Counted from the first letter of the stretch, positions 9,435 through 19,727 are shown. The stretch: 64,000 nt of DNA from Burkholderiales bacterium GJ-E10 (GCA_000828975.1 AP014683.1:3181700-3245699); one strand, 5' to 3'. Notes: generated by a model from the letters alone, not told the origin. Numbers and translations are program-made.

Positions 9435-10591
9435 CCGCCATGACCGCCGAAGCGCCCGCCGACGCGCGTTCGGTCGGCCTCGTCGAGCCCCGGACCATGG
9501 GTTTCGATGTCCCGCTGCCGCTGGCGAGCGGCGCGCAGCTCGCGCAGTACGAATTGCGCTACGAAACCTACGGCACCCTGAACGCCGCGCGCGACAACGC
9601 AGTCCTGGTCTGCCATGCCCTCAACGCGTCCCACCACGTTGCCGGGACCTACGCCGGGGTGCCGCGCAGCACCGGTTGGTGGGACAACATGGTGGGCCCG
9701 GGAAAGCCAGTCGACACGCGGCGGTTCTTCGTGATCGGCGTGAACAACCTGGGATCGTGTTTCGGCTCGACGGGGCCGATGTCGATCGATCCGGCCACCG
9801 GCAAGCCGTACGGCGCATCGTTCCCGCTCGTCACGGTCGAGGACTGGGTCGATGCCCAGGCGCGGCTCGCCGATGCCCTGGGCATCGAGCGCTTTGCCGC
9901 GGTGCTGGGCGGGTCGCTGGGGGGCATGCAGGCGCTGTCCTGGGCGATCCGCTACCCGCAGCGCCTGCGGCACTGCGTGGCCATCGCCACGACGCCGCGC
10001 CTGTCGGCGCAGAACATCGCCTTCAACGACGTGGCGCGGACCGCGATTCGCAGCGACCCCGATTTTCATGACGGCGATTTCTATGCCCACGGCGTCGTGC
10101 CCAGACGCGGCCTGCAGGTGGCGCGCATGCTCGGCCACATCACCTATCTTTCCGGCGACGACATGACCGAGCGCTTCGGCCGCAGCCTGCGCAGCGGCGA
10201 TTACAGTTTCGGCTACGGCGCCGAGTTCGAAGTCGAGTCCTACCTGCGGTACCAGGGCGACAAGTTCTCCGAGTATTTCGACGCCAACACGTATCTGCTG
10301 ATCACGCGGGCGCTCGACTATTTCGACCCCGCGCGGGAGCACGGCGGCGATCTCGTGCGCGCACTGGCGCCGGCGATCGCGAAGTTTCTCCTCATCTCGT
10401 TCACCACCGACTGGCGCTTCGCGCCGGAACGGACGCGCGAGATCGCTTCGGCGCTGATCGCCAACGGCCGCGACGTGGTCTGCTCGGAGATCGATGCGCC
10501 GCACGGACACGACGCGTTCCTGCTTGCGGATCCGCGTTACCACGGCCTCGTGGCGGCGTATTTCCAGCGCATCGCCCAGGAGGGCGCGTGA
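9431..10591 (+). CDS. metX: homoserine O-acyltransferase MetX
   Basis: Acylates homoserine for methionine synthesis; proteobacterial enzymes paired with MetW often use succinyl-CoA, so the acyl donor is left open. It is a 386-residue alpha/beta hydrolase: oxyanion and substrate loop near [13 protein letters not shown], nucleophile Ser in [10 protein letters not shown] (about residue 160), and catalytic Asp and His near the C terminus ([10 protein letters not shown]). It overlaps ptsI upstream and metW downstream by four bases, so it is co-translated with metW. Confidence 0.94.
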   Translation: MTAMTAEAPADARSVGLVEPRTMGFDVPLPLASGAQLAQYELRYETYGTLNAARDNAVLVCHALNASHHVAGTYAGVPRSTGWWDNMVGPGKPVDTRRFFVIGVNNLGSCFGSTGPMSIDPATGKPYGASFPLVTVEDWVDAQARLADALGIERFAAVLGGSLGGMQALSWAIRYPQRLRHCVAIATTPRLSAQNIAFNDVARTAIRSDPDFHDGDFYAHGVVPRRGLQVARMLGHITYLSGDDMTERFGRSLRSGDYSFGYGAEFEVESYLRYQGDKFSEYFDANTYLLITRALDYFDPAREHGGDLVRALAPAIAKFLLISFTTDWRFAPERTREIASALIANGRDVVCSEIDAPHGHDAFLLADPRYHGLVAAYFQRIAQEGA

Positions 10592-11178
10592 TGTTGCGCC
10601 AGGACCTTGCACTCATCGCGCAGTGGATCGGCGACGGCACCCGCGTGCTCGACCTGGGTTGCGGCGACGGAATCCTGCTCGAGCACCTGCGCACCGCGCG
10701 CCGCTGCCATGGCTACGGCGTCGAGATCGCCGACGAGTCGGTGCTGGCCTGCGCGCGCCGGGGCGTCAACGTCATCCAGGCCGACCTGGAATCCGGCCTG
10801 CGCATGTTCGCCGACGACATGTTCGAGACGGTCGTGCTGTCGCAGACCCTGCAGGCGATGCACCATGTCGAGGCGATCCTGCGCGAAATGGGACGGGTCG
10901 GGCGGCGCGGCATCGTGAGTTTCCCGAATTTCGGTCACTGGCGTCATGCCGTCTCCCTGCTTGGCGGCCGGATGCCCGTCACTCCGGAGATTCCTTATCA
11001 GTGGTACGACACCCCGAACATCCATCTCTGCACCCCCAAGGACTTCGAGGTCCTCGCCGCCCGGCTGGGCCTGCGCATCACCGACCGCGCGCTGCTCGCC
11101 CGCGGCCGGCCGGTCCGCTTCCTGCCGGATCTACGGGCGACGGTGGCCGTATACCGGTTCGAAAATCCCGCCGGATGA
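10588..11178 (+). CDS. metW: methionine biosynthesis protein MetW
   Basis: A 196-residue class I SAM-dependent methyltransferase-like protein with motif [16 protein letters not shown] (about 19-33) and the MetW signature [14 protein letters not shown] and [16 protein letters not shown]. MetW accompanies MetX in many proteobacteria and is required for methionine prototrophy in some; it is reported to act with MetX, with an unsettled biochemical role. The gene overlaps metX by four bases and is followed directly by an insertion sequence. Confidence 0.93.
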   Translation: MMLRQDLALIAQWIGDGTRVLDLGCGDGILLEHLRTARRCHGYGVEIADESVLACARRGVNVIQADLESGLRMFADDMFETVVLSQTLQAMHHVEAILREMGRVGRRGIVSFPNFGHWRHAVSLLGGRMPVTPEIPYQWYDTPNIHLCTPKDFEVLAARLGLRITDRALLARGRPVRFLPDLRATVAVYRFENPAG

Positions 11179-11365
11179 TGGCGGCCCGGCGGCCCGGCGG
11201 CCGTCCGGTCCGTCGCGCAGCGGCAGTCGTTTCCAATTCAGGTATGAGCCTGGAGGGGCCGGACTTGGTGGGGTAAGGCGCGTCGATTCGTTTTGAAGAA
11301 GTTAGGAGTGTAGACGGCGGGTTCCGGAGTGGTTTCTCCGTTTCTTTTTCTGCCGGCTGGGGGGT

Positions 11366-11388
11366 GCGGGGGGCGGCAGGCCCCCCGC
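11366..11388. repeat. 23-base perfect hairpin shared with 54353-54375
   Basis: A 9-base GC stem (GCGGGGGGC paired with GCCCCCCGC) with a 5-base loop, 14 bases beyond the stop of the minus-strand transposase. The same 23 bases occur in reverse complement at 54353-54375 inside an unrelated transposon, and similarity continues into the flanks. It could act as a terminator for the transposase or be a small mobile palindrome. Confidence 0.6.
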
Positions 11389-11401
11389 GTCTCCGGAGGG
11401 T

Positions 11402-12661
11402 TCAGGCAGCACGGGTAGTGACCCCCTTGAAGAGCGCCTGGCGTGCCTGGGCAAGCTCCTGGGCGGCATCGAAGTCGCTGAGCGCGCGGGCGAGTTGGTG
11501 CAGTTCTTCCAACGAGATTCCGGGGCGTAGGCACTTTTCCGCGTTGGGTAGGCTGGCGAGCTTTTCGAGGGGCGTCATTGCGTCGCGCGGACGGTAGATG
11601 CGCTTGATGCGCCCGGGCTTCTTGGGGTCGAGCACCTCCGTGGCGAACAGGCACGGACGGTGGAAGTTCAAGTACGGGTTGAGGTATTCGCCACAGAATG
11701 TGTTGAACTTGGTCGCATAGCGCTGCGGGATGTGCGCGTAGCCGAAGACCTTGCGCACCACGGCGCCGTTCTTGGTTTCGGCCAGTCCATTGTCGTTGCT
11801 GTGGCGGGGCCGCGAGCGCGTAAATTCGATACGCAACTTCTCGAGCATTCTCGCCACTTGGTAATTGACGTACTCGCTGCCGTTGTCGGCATGGAATCCC
11901 AGGAGCGCGAAGGGGAACTGCGCGAGCATCTGCTCGATCACCGGCAGCAGATGGCTCTCGGAGATCGTCTGTACGCTGGCCACCACCTGCCACTGCGTGA
12001 CGCAGTCGACGGCATTGATGTGGTAGAGCCCCTTGACGCCGTCCTGATCGCCCTGGTGGACGCTGTCGATGCGGATGAATCCCGGACGGCCCTGCGGCGC
12101 CGGCGCCTTGCGCACGCCGATGGTCACGGCCGAGGTCGGCCGGGTCTTGGTCGTGACGACGCGCTGCGCGCGATAGCGATCCGTGGCGCGCAGGTTGTAG
12201 AGGTGCGCCACCGAGATCGACCCCAGGCGCACGAAGCGCGCATCGCCGAACACGTCGCGCTGGCGCCGCAGCATGCAGACCGTGGCCGGTCCGGAGAGCG
12301 TCCCGGTCGCGCGGTCGACCTCGGCCAGCAGTGCGATGTCGGCGGCCGTATAACGGCGTGCGAAGGCGTGCTCCGGCGCGCGGTATTGCTTGACCAGCGG
12401 CTTGCCCGCCACCGCCCGGGACACCAAGCGCGTGACCTGCGCGCGGCTGTAGCCGCTCAAGCGCTGGAGGTACGCCAGTACCGTGCCCCGATCCGGCCGC
12501 GAGAGATGCCGATAGCCAAACCGCTTCAACACCGATTCGACCCAGGCGTAGCGCCCGGCGTCGTCCTCGGGCCGCTCGAATTGCAGCGCCTCCGTACCAT
12601 CGAGCACCTGCCGCACCTGCTCCAGGGTACGGACCTGCGTTTCGTTCATGTCGATCACCAT
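11402..12661 (-). CDS. transposase with rve integrase core (IS481-like)
   Basis: A 419-residue DDE transposase. An N-terminal helix-turn-helix region (YLQRLSGYSRAQVTRLVSRA, about 65-85) precedes the integrase core, whose acidic residues are Asp in FIRIDSVHQGD, Asp in LGFHADNGSEYVN and Glu in NDNGLAETKNGA. The reading frame is intact, so the element could still move. IS481 is suggested by the one-gene design; without a database search I do not assign a named element. Confidence 0.85.
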   Translation of the reverse strand: MVIDMNETQVRTLEQVRQVLDGTEALQFERPEDDAGRYAWVESVLKRFGYRHLSRPDRGTVLAYLQRLSGYSRAQVTRLVSRAVAGKPLVKQYRAPEHAFARRYTAADIALLAEVDRATGTLSGPATVCMLRRQRDVFGDARFVRLGSISVAHLYNLRATDRYRAQRVVTTKTRPTSAVTIGVRKAPAPQGRPGFIRIDSVHQGDQDGVKGLYHINAVDCVTQWQVVASVQTISESHLLPVIEQMLAQFPFALLGFHADNGSEYVNYQVARMLEKLRIEFTRSRPRHSNDNGLAETKNGAVVRKVFGYAHIPQRYATKFNTFCGEYLNPYLNFHRPCLFATEVLDPKKPGRIKRIYRPRDAMTPLEKLASLPNAEKCLRPGISLEELHQLARALSDFDAAQELAQARQALFKGVTTRAA

Positions 12662-12801
12662 GCCCTCGATGATCGACGCGCCTCCCGGGGGCGACGGCCC
12701 CTCAGCCGGCCAACCGCCTCCTACAGAACCCCTCCAGGCTCATACCTCGCTGGAATCACGGACCCCGCTCCAGGCTCACACCTCGTTGGAAAAGACTGCG
12801 G

Positions 12802-12831
12802 CTTGCACATTTTCCGAAAGTCGGATTACAA
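12802..12831 (+). promoter_or_regulatory. candidate sigma-70 promoter for the rplN operon
   Basis: TTGCAC at 12802-12807, an 18-base spacer and TACAAT at 12826-12831, followed by about 120 bases of leader before the rplN start. It is the best promoter-like sequence between the insertion sequence and the ribosomal genes. It lies just outside the element's right end, so the ribosomal block can be transcribed without the usual S10 operon promoter. Confidence 0.5.
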
Positions 12832-12950
12832 TCGCGGGCTCGCTTGGGAAATCCAGCGACCAATTTCTCCCCGGACGGGACCAAGACTGACCGCCGTACC
12901 CGGAACCGCGTTGCGCGGCCTGGTGTCGGCGGGAAAAGTTGGGACAAAAA

Positions 12951-13319
12951 ATGATCCAAATGCAGACGATGCTCGACGTCGCCGACAACACCGGCGCACG
13001 AGCGGTGATGTGTATCAAGGTGCTCGGCGGCTCGAAGCGCCGCTACGCGAATATCGGCGACGTCATCAAGGTCACGGTGAAGGATGCCGCGCCGCGTGGC
13101 CGCGTCAAGAAGGGCGAGGTCTACAGCGCCGTCGTGGTACGGACGGCCAGCGGGCTGCGCCGGGGCGACGGTTCGGCGATCAAGTTCGACAAGAATGCCG
13201 CCGTCTTGCTCAATAACAAGCTCGAGCCGATCGGGACCCGGATTTTCGGGCCGGTGACGCGGGAGCTGCGGACCGAGCGGTTCATGAAGATCGTCTCGCT
13301 CGCCCCCGAAGTGCTGTAA
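12951..13319 (+). CDS. rplN: 50S ribosomal protein L14
   Basis: 122 residues starting [27 protein letters not shown], the usual uL14 N terminus, of full family length. An upstream in-frame methionine would add four residues (MGQK), but family members begin at MIQ. It binds 23S rRNA near the 30S interface. This is the first gene of the spc block in this window; rpsQ and the S10 operon do not precede it. Confidence 0.97.
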   Translation: MIQMQTMLDVADNTGARAVMCIKVLGGSKRRYANIGDVIKVTVKDAAPRGRVKKGEVYSAVVVRTASGLRRGDGSAIKFDKNAAVLLNNKLEPIGTRIFGPVTRELRTERFMKIVSLAPEVL

Positions 13320-13330
13320 GGAGTGTTCGG

Positions 13331-13651
13331 ATGCAACGCATTCGCAAAGGTGACGAAGTCGTCGTGATCGCGGGCCGGGACAAGGGCAAGCGGGGCACGG
13401 TGGTCGAGCGCGTGGACGCGACCCATGTCCGCGTCGAGGGCGTGAACGTGGTGAAGAAGCATGTCCGCCCGAACCCGATGAAGGGAACCAATGGCGGCAT
13501 CTCCGAGCAGACGATGCCGATCGACCAGTCCAATGTCATGGTCTACAACCCCGCCACCGGCAAGGGCGAGCGGGTCGGAATCGAGGTCGTCGACGGTCGG
13601 AAGCGGCGCGTGTTCAAGCGCAGCGGACAGCCGGTCGGCGCCGCGAGCTAA
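13331..13651 (+). CDS. rplX: 50S ribosomal protein L24
   Basis: 106 residues with the KOW motif at the N terminus ([20 protein letters not shown], residues 6-25), which starts 50S assembly by binding the 5' end of 23S rRNA. It follows rplN by 11 bases with a GGAG ribosome site, in the standard spc order. Confidence 0.97.
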   Translation: MQRIRKGDEVVVIAGRDKGKRGTVVERVDATHVRVEGVNVVKKHVRPNPMKGTNGGISEQTMPIDQSNVMVYNPATGKGERVGIEVVDGRKRRVFKRSGQPVGAAS

Positions 13652-13669
13652 GGTCCGGAGGAAGAAAGC

Positions 13670-14209
13670 ATGACCCGTTTGCAGGACCAATATCGCGAGA
13701 CCGTCGTGCCCGAGCTGATGAAGCAATTCGGCTACAAGACTGTGATGCAGGCGCCGCGGATCACCAAGATCACGCTCAACATGGGCGTCGGCGAGGCGGT
13801 CAACGACAAGAAGAACATCGATGCCGCGGTCGCCGACATGACCCGCATCGCGGGGCAGAAGCCCGTCGTCACCAAGACCCGCAAGGCCATCGCCAACTTC
13901 AAGGTGCGCGAAGGCCTGCCGATCGGCTGCATGGTGACGCTGCGCGGCGAGCGGATGTACGAATTCCTGGATCGCCTGATCACGGTCGCGTTCCCCCGCA
14001 TGCGGGATTTTCGCGGCGTTTCCGGGCGCGCGTTCGATGGCCGCGGCAATTACAGCATCGGCCTGAAAGAGCAGATCATTTTCCCCGAGATCGAATACGA
14101 CAAGATCGACAAGCTTCGGGGAATGAACATTTGCATCACGACGACGGCGAAGACCGACGAAGAGGCCAAGGCGCTTCTCGCGGGATTCCGCTTCCCGTTC
14201 CGCAATTGA
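13670..14209 (+). CDS. rplE: 50S ribosomal protein L5
   Basis: 179 residues, full length for uL5, with the signature [18 protein letters not shown] and [24 protein letters not shown]. It binds 5S rRNA in the central protuberance. It follows rplX by 18 bases with a GGAGGAA ribosome site. Confidence 0.97.
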   Translation: MTRLQDQYRETVVPELMKQFGYKTVMQAPRITKITLNMGVGEAVNDKKNIDAAVADMTRIAGQKPVVTKTRKAIANFKVREGLPIGCMVTLRGERMYEFLDRLITVAFPRMRDFRGVSGRAFDGRGNYSIGLKEQIIFPEIEYDKIDKLRGMNICITTTAKTDEEAKALLAGFRFPFRN

Positions 14210-14221
14210 GCGAGGTGTACG

Positions 14222-14527
14222 GTGGCAAAGCTATCCCTCATGAATCGTGAAGCCAAGCGCGCTGCCTTGGTCAAGAAGTATGCGGCCAAGCGCGCTGCGC
14301 TGAAGGCGGCGTTCTGCGATCAGACGCTATCGATGGAAGATCGTCTGCAGGCGCAGCAGCAGCTGCAGGCCATTCCGCGGAATGCCAGCCCGACGCGCCT
14401 GCGCAACCGCTGCAACCTGACCGGCCGTCCGCGCGGCAATTTCCGCAAGTTCGGGCTCGGTCGCAGCAAGCTGCGCGAGGCCGCGATGCGTGGCGACATC
14501 CCCGGCCTGATCAAGGCGAGCTGGTAA
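14222..14527 (+). CDS. rpsN: 30S ribosomal protein S14 (zinc-free type)
   Basis: 101 residues with a GTG start at 14222 ([13 protein letters not shown]). The C-terminal [27 protein letters not shown] is the S14 signature, and the Cys ligands of the short zinc form are absent, so it is the long, zinc-independent version. Standard position between rplE and rpsH. Confidence 0.97.
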   Translation: MAKLSLMNREAKRAALVKKYAAKRAALKAAFCDQTLSMEDRLQAQQQLQAIPRNASPTRLRNRCNLTGRPRGNFRKFGLGRSKLREAAMRGDIPGLIKASW

Positions 14528-14543
14528 GGCAAGGACCCAATCC

Positions 14544-14945
14544 ATGAGCATGAGCGATCCCATTTCCGACATGCTGACGCGCATTCGCAATGCGCAGCGT
14601 GTCGAGAAGAACGAAGTGACGATGCCGTCCTCGAAGCTGAAGGTGGCCATCGCCGAAGTGTTGCGCGATGAAGGCTACATCGACGGTTTCCGGGTTGTCG
14701 GCGAGCCCGGCAACGCGCACCTCGAGCTGCGCATCGGCCTGAAGTACTACGCCGGGCGCCCGGTGATCGAGCTTCTGGAGCGCGTGTCCCGTCCGGGACT
14801 GCGCATCTACCGCGGCCGCGACGATCTGCCGCAGGTCATGAACGGCCTGGGCGTGGCGATCGTTTCGACCCCGCGCGGCGTCATGACCGACCGCAAGGCC
14901 CGCAATCAGGGCGTTGGCGGCGAAGTCCTCTGCTACGTCGCCTGA
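14544..14945 (+). CDS. rpsH: 30S ribosomal protein S8
   Basis: 133 residues, ending with the uS8 signature [33 protein letters not shown]. It binds helix 21 of 16S rRNA and in E. coli is the translational repressor of the spc operon. AAGGA lies eight bases before the ATG at 14544; an in-frame ATG two codons later is also possible. Confidence 0.97.
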   Translation: MSMSDPISDMLTRIRNAQRVEKNEVTMPSSKLKVAIAEVLRDEGYIDGFRVVGEPGNAHLELRIGLKYYAGRPVIELLERVSRPGLRIYRGRDDLPQVMNGLGVAIVSTPRGVMTDRKARNQGVGGEVLCYVA

Positions 14946-14960
14946 TCGGGAGAGTACGGC

Positions 14961-15494
14961 ATGTCACGTGTTGCACGCATTCCGGTTTCGCTCGAAAAAG
15001 GCGTCGAGATCCAGATCGGCGAGAGCGAGATCACCGTCAAGGGCCCCCAGGGAACCTTGCGCCAGGCTGCCAACGGCCTGGTCCAGGTCAAGGTTGACGG
15101 GGGAGAGATCCATTTTGCTGCGGCCGACGAGTCGCGCGAAGCCAAAGCCATGAGCGGCACCATGCGCGCCCTGGTGGCGGCGATGGTGCACGGCGTCAGC
15201 AAGGGGTTCGAGCGCCGCCTGACGCTGGTCGGCGTCGGATACCGCGCGCAGGCCCAGGGCGACAAGCTCAACCTGTCGCTGGGGTTCTCGCACCCGGTCG
15301 AGCATCACATGCCGGCGGGGATCAAGGTGGAAACGCCGACCCAGACCGAGATCGTCATCAAGGGGGCCGACAAGCAGCGCGTCGGCCAGGTGGCCGCGGA
15401 AATCCGCGCATACCGTCCGCCGGAGCCGTACAAGGGCAAGGGTGTCCGCTATGCGAACGAGACCGTGGTCTTGAAAGAAACGAAGAAGAAGTAA
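14961..15494 (+). CDS. rplF: 50S ribosomal protein L6
   Basis: 177 residues with the two repeated L6 folds; the C-terminal signature [24 protein letters not shown] is complete. It lies near the factor-binding site of the 50S subunit. Standard spc order, 15 bases after rpsH. Confidence 0.97.
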   Translation: MSRVARIPVSLEKGVEIQIGESEITVKGPQGTLRQAANGLVQVKVDGGEIHFAAADESREAKAMSGTMRALVAAMVHGVSKGFERRLTLVGVGYRAQAQGDKLNLSLGFSHPVEHHMPAGIKVETPTQTEIVIKGADKQRVGQVAAEIRAYRPPEPYKGKGVRYANETVVLKETKKK

Positions 15495-15512
15495 TTTCGC
15501 CGGGTTCAGGTC

Positions 15513-15881
15513 ATGATCAGCAAAAAGCAATCGCGTATTCGCCGGGCGCGCGCGACGCGCGCACGGATCGCGCTTCAGCGCGCCAGCCGGCTCACGGTGC
15601 ACCGCACGAATCTCCACATCTATGCCGCCGTGATTTCTCCGGAGGGCGACAAGGTGCTGGTGTCGGCTTCGACGCTGGAGCCGGAAGTGCGCAACGAACT
15701 GTCCGGAGCGAAGGGACATGGCGGCAATGTCGCCGCAGCGCGTCTGATCGGTGCGCGGATCGCGCGCAAGGCTGCCGCGGCCGGCATCGAGCAGGTCGCG
15801 TTCGACCGTTCCGGATTTCGCTATCACGGTCGCGTCAAGGCCCTGGCCGATGCGGCGCGCGAAGCCGGACTGAAGATCTAA
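15513..15881 (+). CDS. rplR: 50S ribosomal protein L18
   Basis: 122 residues with a very basic N terminus ([16 protein letters not shown]) and the C-terminal uL18 motif [26 protein letters not shown]. It binds 5S rRNA together with L5. Eighteen bases after rplF. Confidence 0.97.
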   Translation: MISKKQSRIRRARATRARIALQRASRLTVHRTNLHIYAAVISPEGDKVLVSASTLEPEVRNELSGAKGHGGNVAAARLIGARIARKAAAAGIEQVAFDRSGFRYHGRVKALADAAREAGLKI

Positions 15882-15893
15882 AGGAAATCTACG

Positions 15894-16412
15894 ATGGCAC
15901 GGATTCAGGCCAAGAACCTCGGCGAGGCCCGCGATGACGGGATGCGCGAGAAGATGATCGCGGTCAACCGCGTGACCAAGGTCGTCAAGGGCGGACGGAT
16001 TCTCGCGTTCGCGGCCCTGACGGTGGTCGGCGACGGCGACGGGCGGGTCGGGATGGGCAAGGGCAAGGCGCGGGAAGTGCCGGTTGCCGTGCAGAAGGCG
16101 ATGGAGCGCGCACGCCGCGGCATGAATCGCGTCCCCCTCCGGAAGGGCACCTTGCACCACACCGTCGAGGCTCGCCACGGCGCCTCGCGGGTGATGCTGG
16201 CGCCGGCGCCCGAAGGTACCGGCGTGATCGCAGGTGGCCCGCTGCGCGCGATCTTCGACGTGATGGGCGTGCACAACGTCGTCGCGAAGGCGCATGGTTC
16301 GACCAATCCGTACAACATGGTCCGGGCGACCCTCAAGGCGCTCGACAAGTTGCGTACTCCCGCCGAAATTGCGGCCAAGCGCGGCAAGACGGTGGAAGAG
16401 ATTCTGGGCTGA
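15894..16412 (+). CDS. rpsE: 30S ribosomal protein S5
   Basis: 172 residues with the double-stranded RNA-binding fold at the N terminus ([19 protein letters not shown]) and the C-terminal uS5 domain ([26 protein letters not shown]). It supports decoding accuracy. Twelve bases after rplR. Confidence 0.97.
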   Translation: MARIQAKNLGEARDDGMREKMIAVNRVTKVVKGGRILAFAALTVVGDGDGRVGMGKGKAREVPVAVQKAMERARRGMNRVPLRKGTLHHTVEARHGASRVMLAPAPEGTGVIAGGPLRAIFDVMGVHNVVAKAHGSTNPYNMVRATLKALDKLRTPAEIAAKRGKTVEEILG

Positions 16413-16420
16413 GGGCGGCG

Positions 16421-16612
16421 ATGACGGAAAAAGCGGACGGCAAGACGGTCAAGGTGACGCTGGTGCGCAGCGTTGCCGGAACCAAGACGGACCACCGCGC
16501 CACGGTGCGCGGCCTTGGTCTCGGGCGCCTGAACAGCTCGCGCGTGCTCGAAGACACGCCCGCGGTTCGGGGCATGATCAACAAGGTTTCCTACCTGGTC
16601 AAGGTGGGTTGA
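16421..16612 (+). CDS. rpmD: 50S ribosomal protein L30
   Basis: 63 residues with the uL30 core [23 protein letters not shown] and [11 protein letters not shown] at the C terminus. Eight bases after rpsE; the small size and position between rpsE and rplO are diagnostic. Confidence 0.96.
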   Translation: MTEKADGKTVKVTLVRSVAGTKTDHRATVRGLGLGRLNSSRVLEDTPAVRGMINKVSYLVKVG

Positions 16613-16621
16613 GGAACGCTC

Positions 16622-17068
16622 ATGCGCTTGAATTCCATCAAACCGGCGGCCGGCTCCAAGAAGGTTCGGCATCGCGTCGGGCGGGGCATCGGCAGCGGCT
16701 GGGGAAAGACCGCGGGCCGCGGTCACAAGGGTCAGAAGTCCCGTGCGGGCGGATTCCATAAGGTCGGCTTCGAGGGCGGCCAGATGCCGCTGCACCGGCG
16801 TCTTCCCAAGCGCGGCTTCACGTCGCTGCAGCGCCGGTACATCGAGACCATCCGTCTGACCGTCATCCAGGGCCTGGATGCGCAGGAAATCGACCTGCTG
16901 ACGCTGAAGAGCGCCGGTATCGTGTCGGTTCTGGCGCAGGGTGCGCGGATCGTCAACACCGGAACCATCGACCGTGCGGTGAAGGTCCGCGGCCTTGGCG
17001 TGAGCGCCGGCGCCCGTGCGGCCATCGAGGCGGCTGGCGGCTCGGTCGAGCCGGTCGGCGCGGCCTGA
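16622..17068 (+). CDS. rplO: 50S ribosomal protein L15
   Basis: 148 residues with the glycine- and basic-rich N terminus ([23 protein letters not shown]) and the uL15 C-terminal motif [19 protein letters not shown]. It is a late-binding 50S protein. Nine bases after rpmD. Confidence 0.97.
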   Translation: MRLNSIKPAAGSKKVRHRVGRGIGSGWGKTAGRGHKGQKSRAGGFHKVGFEGGQMPLHRRLPKRGFTSLQRRYIETIRLTVIQGLDAQEIDLLTLKSAGIVSVLAQGARIVNTGTIDRAVKVRGLGVSAGARAAIEAAGGSVEPVGAA

Positions 17069-17094
17069 CGGCGGCACCAGAGAAAGGCGGATTC

Positions 17095-18420
17095 GTGAAC
17101 CGACCCGGGAATGCAGCGGTCAGCGGGGGAAAATATGCCGATCTACAGCGTCGGCTGGTATTTCTCCTGCTCGCGCTCGTCGTGTACCGGATCGGCACGC
17201 ACATCCCGGTCCCGCTGATCGATCCGGACCAGTTCCGGCGTGCCTTCCAGTCGCAGCAGGGCGGGATTCTCGGCCTGATGAACATGTTCTCGGGCGGCGC
17301 GCTGGCGCGGTTCTCGATCTTCTCGATCGGGATCATGCCGTACATCTCGGCGTCGATCATTCTGCAGATGCTTGCCTACGTCATGCCTTCCCTCGAGGCG
17401 TTGCGCAAGGAAGGCGAGTCGGGCCGGCGCAAGATCACGCAGTACACGCGCTACGCCACGGTCGGTCTCGCCGCCGTGCAGTCCTATATGGCGATCGTCG
17501 CGATCGGGTCGGTGCCGCATCTGGTCATCGTTCCCGGTTTCCTGTTCCGGTTTCTCGGCACGGTGTCGCTGGTGACGGGCAGCATGTTCCTGATGTGGCT
17601 GGGCGAGCAGATCACCGAGCGCGGCCTGGGCAACGGCATCTCGATCATCATTTTTTCGGGCATCGTCGCGGGGCTGCCGGGGGCGATCGGCCGCCTGTTC
17701 GAACTCGTTTCCAGCGGCGCGCTCGGTTATCTCTCGTTCTTTGCCATCGCCGCGCTGATCGTCGTCGTGACCGGGTTCGTGGTCTACGTCGAACGGGGTC
17801 AGCGGCGGATTCTCGTCAACTACGCCAAGCGGCAGGTCGGGAACCGGGTCTACGGCGGCCAGAGCTCCTATCTGCCCCTCAAGCTCAACATGTCCGGGGT
17901 GATCCCGCCGATCTTCGCATCGTCGATCGTGTTGTTTCCGGCGACGATCGCTGGGTGGTTTTCGGCGGGACACGGGATGCGCTGGATTCGCGACCTGGCT
18001 GCGACGCTGCAGCACGGCCAGCCCCTGTACCTGATTCTGTACGCGTCCCTGATCGTGTTCTTCTGCTTCTTCTACACCGCGTTGGTGTTCAATACGAAGG
18101 AGCAGGCGGACAACCTCAAGAAGAGCGGCGCCTTCGTGCCCGGCATCCGCCCTGGCGACCAGACGGCCCGTTTCATCGACAAGATTCTGCTGCGCCTCAC
18201 GCTGGCGGGAGCCATCTACATCACCCTGGTGTGTCTGGTGCCGGAATTTCTGTATCTGCGCTGGAGCGTGCCGTTCTACTTCGGCGGCACCTCGCTGCTC
18301 ATCGTGGTGGTGGTGACGATGGACTTCATGGCCCAGGTGCAGGCGTATTTGATGACGCACCAATATGATTCGCTGCTCAAGAAGGCGAATTTCCGAGGTG
18401 CGCCCGGGTTGATGCGGTGA
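17095..18420 (+). CDS. secY: SecY protein translocase subunit
   Basis: The 441-residue central channel of the Sec machinery in the inner membrane, with ten predicted transmembrane segments. The SecY signature [15 protein letters not shown] is present at about 82-96, and the loop [30 protein letters not shown] at about 243-272. The start is a GTG at 17095 with GAAAGG upstream. It ends the spc part of the block; infA follows five bases later. Confidence 0.97.
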   Translation: MNRPGNAAVSGGKYADLQRRLVFLLLALVVYRIGTHIPVPLIDPDQFRRAFQSQQGGILGLMNMFSGGALARFSIFSIGIMPYISASIILQMLAYVMPSLEALRKEGESGRRKITQYTRYATVGLAAVQSYMAIVAIGSVPHLVIVPGFLFRFLGTVSLVTGSMFLMWLGEQITERGLGNGISIIIFSGIVAGLPGAIGRLFELVSSGALGYLSFFAIAALIVVVTGFVVYVERGQRRILVNYAKRQVGNRVYGGQSSYLPLKLNMSGVIPPIFASSIVLFPATIAGWFSAGHGMRWIRDLAATLQHGQPLYLILYASLIVFFCFFYTALVFNTKEQADNLKKSGAFVPGIRPGDQTARFIDKILLRLTLAGAIYITLVCLVPEFLYLRWSVPFYFGGTSLLIVVVVTMDFMAQVQAYLMTHQYDSLLKKANFRGAPGLMR

Positions 18421-18424
18421 AGGT

Positions 18425-18643
18425 ATGGCGCGCGACGACGTGATCCAGATGCAGGGGGAGATTCTCGAAAATCTTCCCAATGCCACGTTCCGCGTGAAGC
18501 TCGAGAACAACCATGTAGTTCTGGGGCACATTTCCGGCAAGATGCGGATGCATTACATCCGCATTCTTCCGGGTGACAAGGTGACGGTGGAATTGACGCC
18601 GTACGACCTTTCGCGGGCAAGGATCGTCTTTCGGGCGAAATAG
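18425..18643 (+). CDS. infA: translation initiation factor IF-1
   Basis: 72 residues forming one S1/OB domain ([35 protein letters not shown]). It occupies the A site during initiation. Placement between secY and rpmJ is typical of betaproteobacteria. Many of these genomes carry a second infA elsewhere; that cannot be judged here. Confidence 0.95.
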   Translation: MARDDVIQMQGEILENLPNATFRVKLENNHVVLGHISGKMRMHYIRILPGDKVTVELTPYDLSRARIVFRAK

Positions 18644-18653
18644 ACACGCCGGA

Positions 18654-18671
18654 GCGTCCCGTTCGGGACGC
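18654..18671. terminator. hairpin between infA and rpmJ
   Basis: A perfect 8-base stem (GCGTCCCG paired with CGGGACGC) with a two-base loop in the 58-base gap between infA and rpmJ. There is no T-run, so it is more likely an RNA-processing or attenuation structure, or a binding site, than a full terminator; genes on both sides are expected to be co-transcribed. Confidence 0.4.
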
Positions 18672-18701
18672 GTGCCGGGGGTGAGGGAACAGGAGTACGA
18701 C

Positions 18702-18815
18702 ATGAAAGTCATGGCATCGGTAAAGAAGATGTGCCGCAAGTGCAAGGTGATCCGCCGCAAGCGCGTGGTGCGGGTGATCTGCTCGGACCCGCGCCACAAG
18801 CAGCGTCAGGGCTAA
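18702..18815 (+). CDS. rpmJ: 50S ribosomal protein L36
   Basis: A 37-residue protein ([20 protein letters not shown] at the start) ending HKQRQG. It has the zinc ligands of the zinc-binding form: CRKC, a later Cys and the final His. An AGGAG site lies upstream of the ATG at 18702. It sits between infA and rpsM as expected. Confidence 0.96.
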   Translation: MKVMASVKKMCRKCKVIRRKRVVRVICSDPRHKQRQG

Positions 18816-18855
18816 GAATGGAATCCTTCGGGACTTTGAGAAAGTGAACTAAGCA

Positions 18856-19227
18856 ATGGCACGGATAGCCGGAATCAATATTCCCCCGCATCAGCATGCC
18901 GAGATCGGCCTGACGGCGATCTACGGCATCGGGCGCGCGCGGGCGCGCGCCATCCTGGATGCCGTGAAAGTTCCGTATGACCGGAAGGTCAAGGAGCTGA
19001 CCGATGCGGAAGTCGAACGTATCCGGGAAGCGGTCGGCCGCTTCACCGTCGAAGGCGATCTTCGCCGCGAAATCCAGCTCTCGATCAAGCGGTTGATCGA
19101 CCTTGGCTGCTATCGCGGCATGCGGCACCGCCGCGGCCTGCCGGTGCGGGGCCAGCGTACCCGTACCAACGCCCGTACCCGCAAGGGTCCGCGCAAGGCC
19201 GGCGTCGCACTCAAGAAAGGATCCTAA
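18856..19227 (+). CDS. rpsM: 30S ribosomal protein S13
   Basis: 123 residues beginning [26 protein letters not shown], with the C-terminal basic tail [15 protein letters not shown] that contacts the P-site tRNA. It is the first gene of the alpha-type block rpsM-rpsK-rpsD-rpoA-rplQ. Confidence 0.97.
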   Translation: MARIAGINIPPHQHAEIGLTAIYGIGRARARAILDAVKVPYDRKVKELTDAEVERIREAVGRFTVEGDLRREIQLSIKRLIDLGCYRGMRHRRGLPVRGQRTRTNARTRKGPRKAGVALKKGS

Positions 19228-19229
19228 GC

Positions 19230-19640
19230 ATGGCAACGCGTAATCCGAGCCAGCAGCAGGCCGCGCAACGCGCGCGGAAGAAGGTCAAGAAGAACATCGC
19301 CGAGGGTATCGCCCACGTGCATGCGTCCTTCAACAACACCATCATCACGATCACCGATCGCCAGGGCAACGCCCTTTCCTGGGCAACCAGCGGCGGGGCG
19401 GGATTCAAGGGTTCGCGCAAGTCGACTCCGTTCGCGGCGCAGGTTGCTGCCGAGACGGCCGGCCGCGCGGCGCTCGAATGCGGCGTGAAGAACCTCGAGG
19501 TGCGGATCAAGGGCCCCGGCCCCGGACGCGAATCCTCGGTTCGCGCGCTCAATGCTTGCGGGTTTCGCATCACGTCCATCCAGGACATCACGCCCGTTCC
19601 GCACAACGGCTGCCGCGCGCCCAAGCGCCGGCGCGTCTGA
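19230..19640 (+). CDS. rpsK: 30S ribosomal protein S11
   Basis: 136 residues with the uS11 core [29 protein letters not shown] and the C-terminal signature [18 protein letters not shown]. It forms part of the 30S platform. Only two bases separate it from rpsM. Confidence 0.97.
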   Translation: MATRNPSQQQAAQRARKKVKKNIAEGIAHVHASFNNTIITITDRQGNALSWATSGGAGFKGSRKSTPFAAQVAAETAGRAALECGVKNLEVRIKGPGPGRESSVRALNACGFRITSIQDITPVPHNGCRAPKRRRV

Positions 19641-19727
19641 GAAGGCGGAGCCGACTGGTGGAATACGGAACCGATAACCTGATCGCCGCGGCATGTGCCG
19701 GCGATCTTTGCTGAGCAGGAAGAGAAC

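Larger units (their letters stand above)
11231..12790 (-). mobile_element. insertion sequence with integrase-core transposase and doubled right end
   Basis: The left end (11231-11258, starting TTCCAATTCAGGTATGAGCC) is repeated inverted at 12728-12754 (TTCCAGCGAGGTATGAGCC on the minus strand); a second, less perfect copy follows at 12762-12790. Between them is a single transposase gene. No target duplication could be fixed because the right end is doubled. The element sits between metW and rplN, and its right edge is only 11 bases from a likely rplN promoter. It may mark a chromosomal breakpoint, because the S10 operon normally found upstream of rplN is absent. Confidence 0.75.

Noticed and set aside
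11660-13216. A long plus-strand frame opposite the insertion sequence transposase and into rplN
   Set aside because: It overlaps two clear genes in other frames and has no family features.
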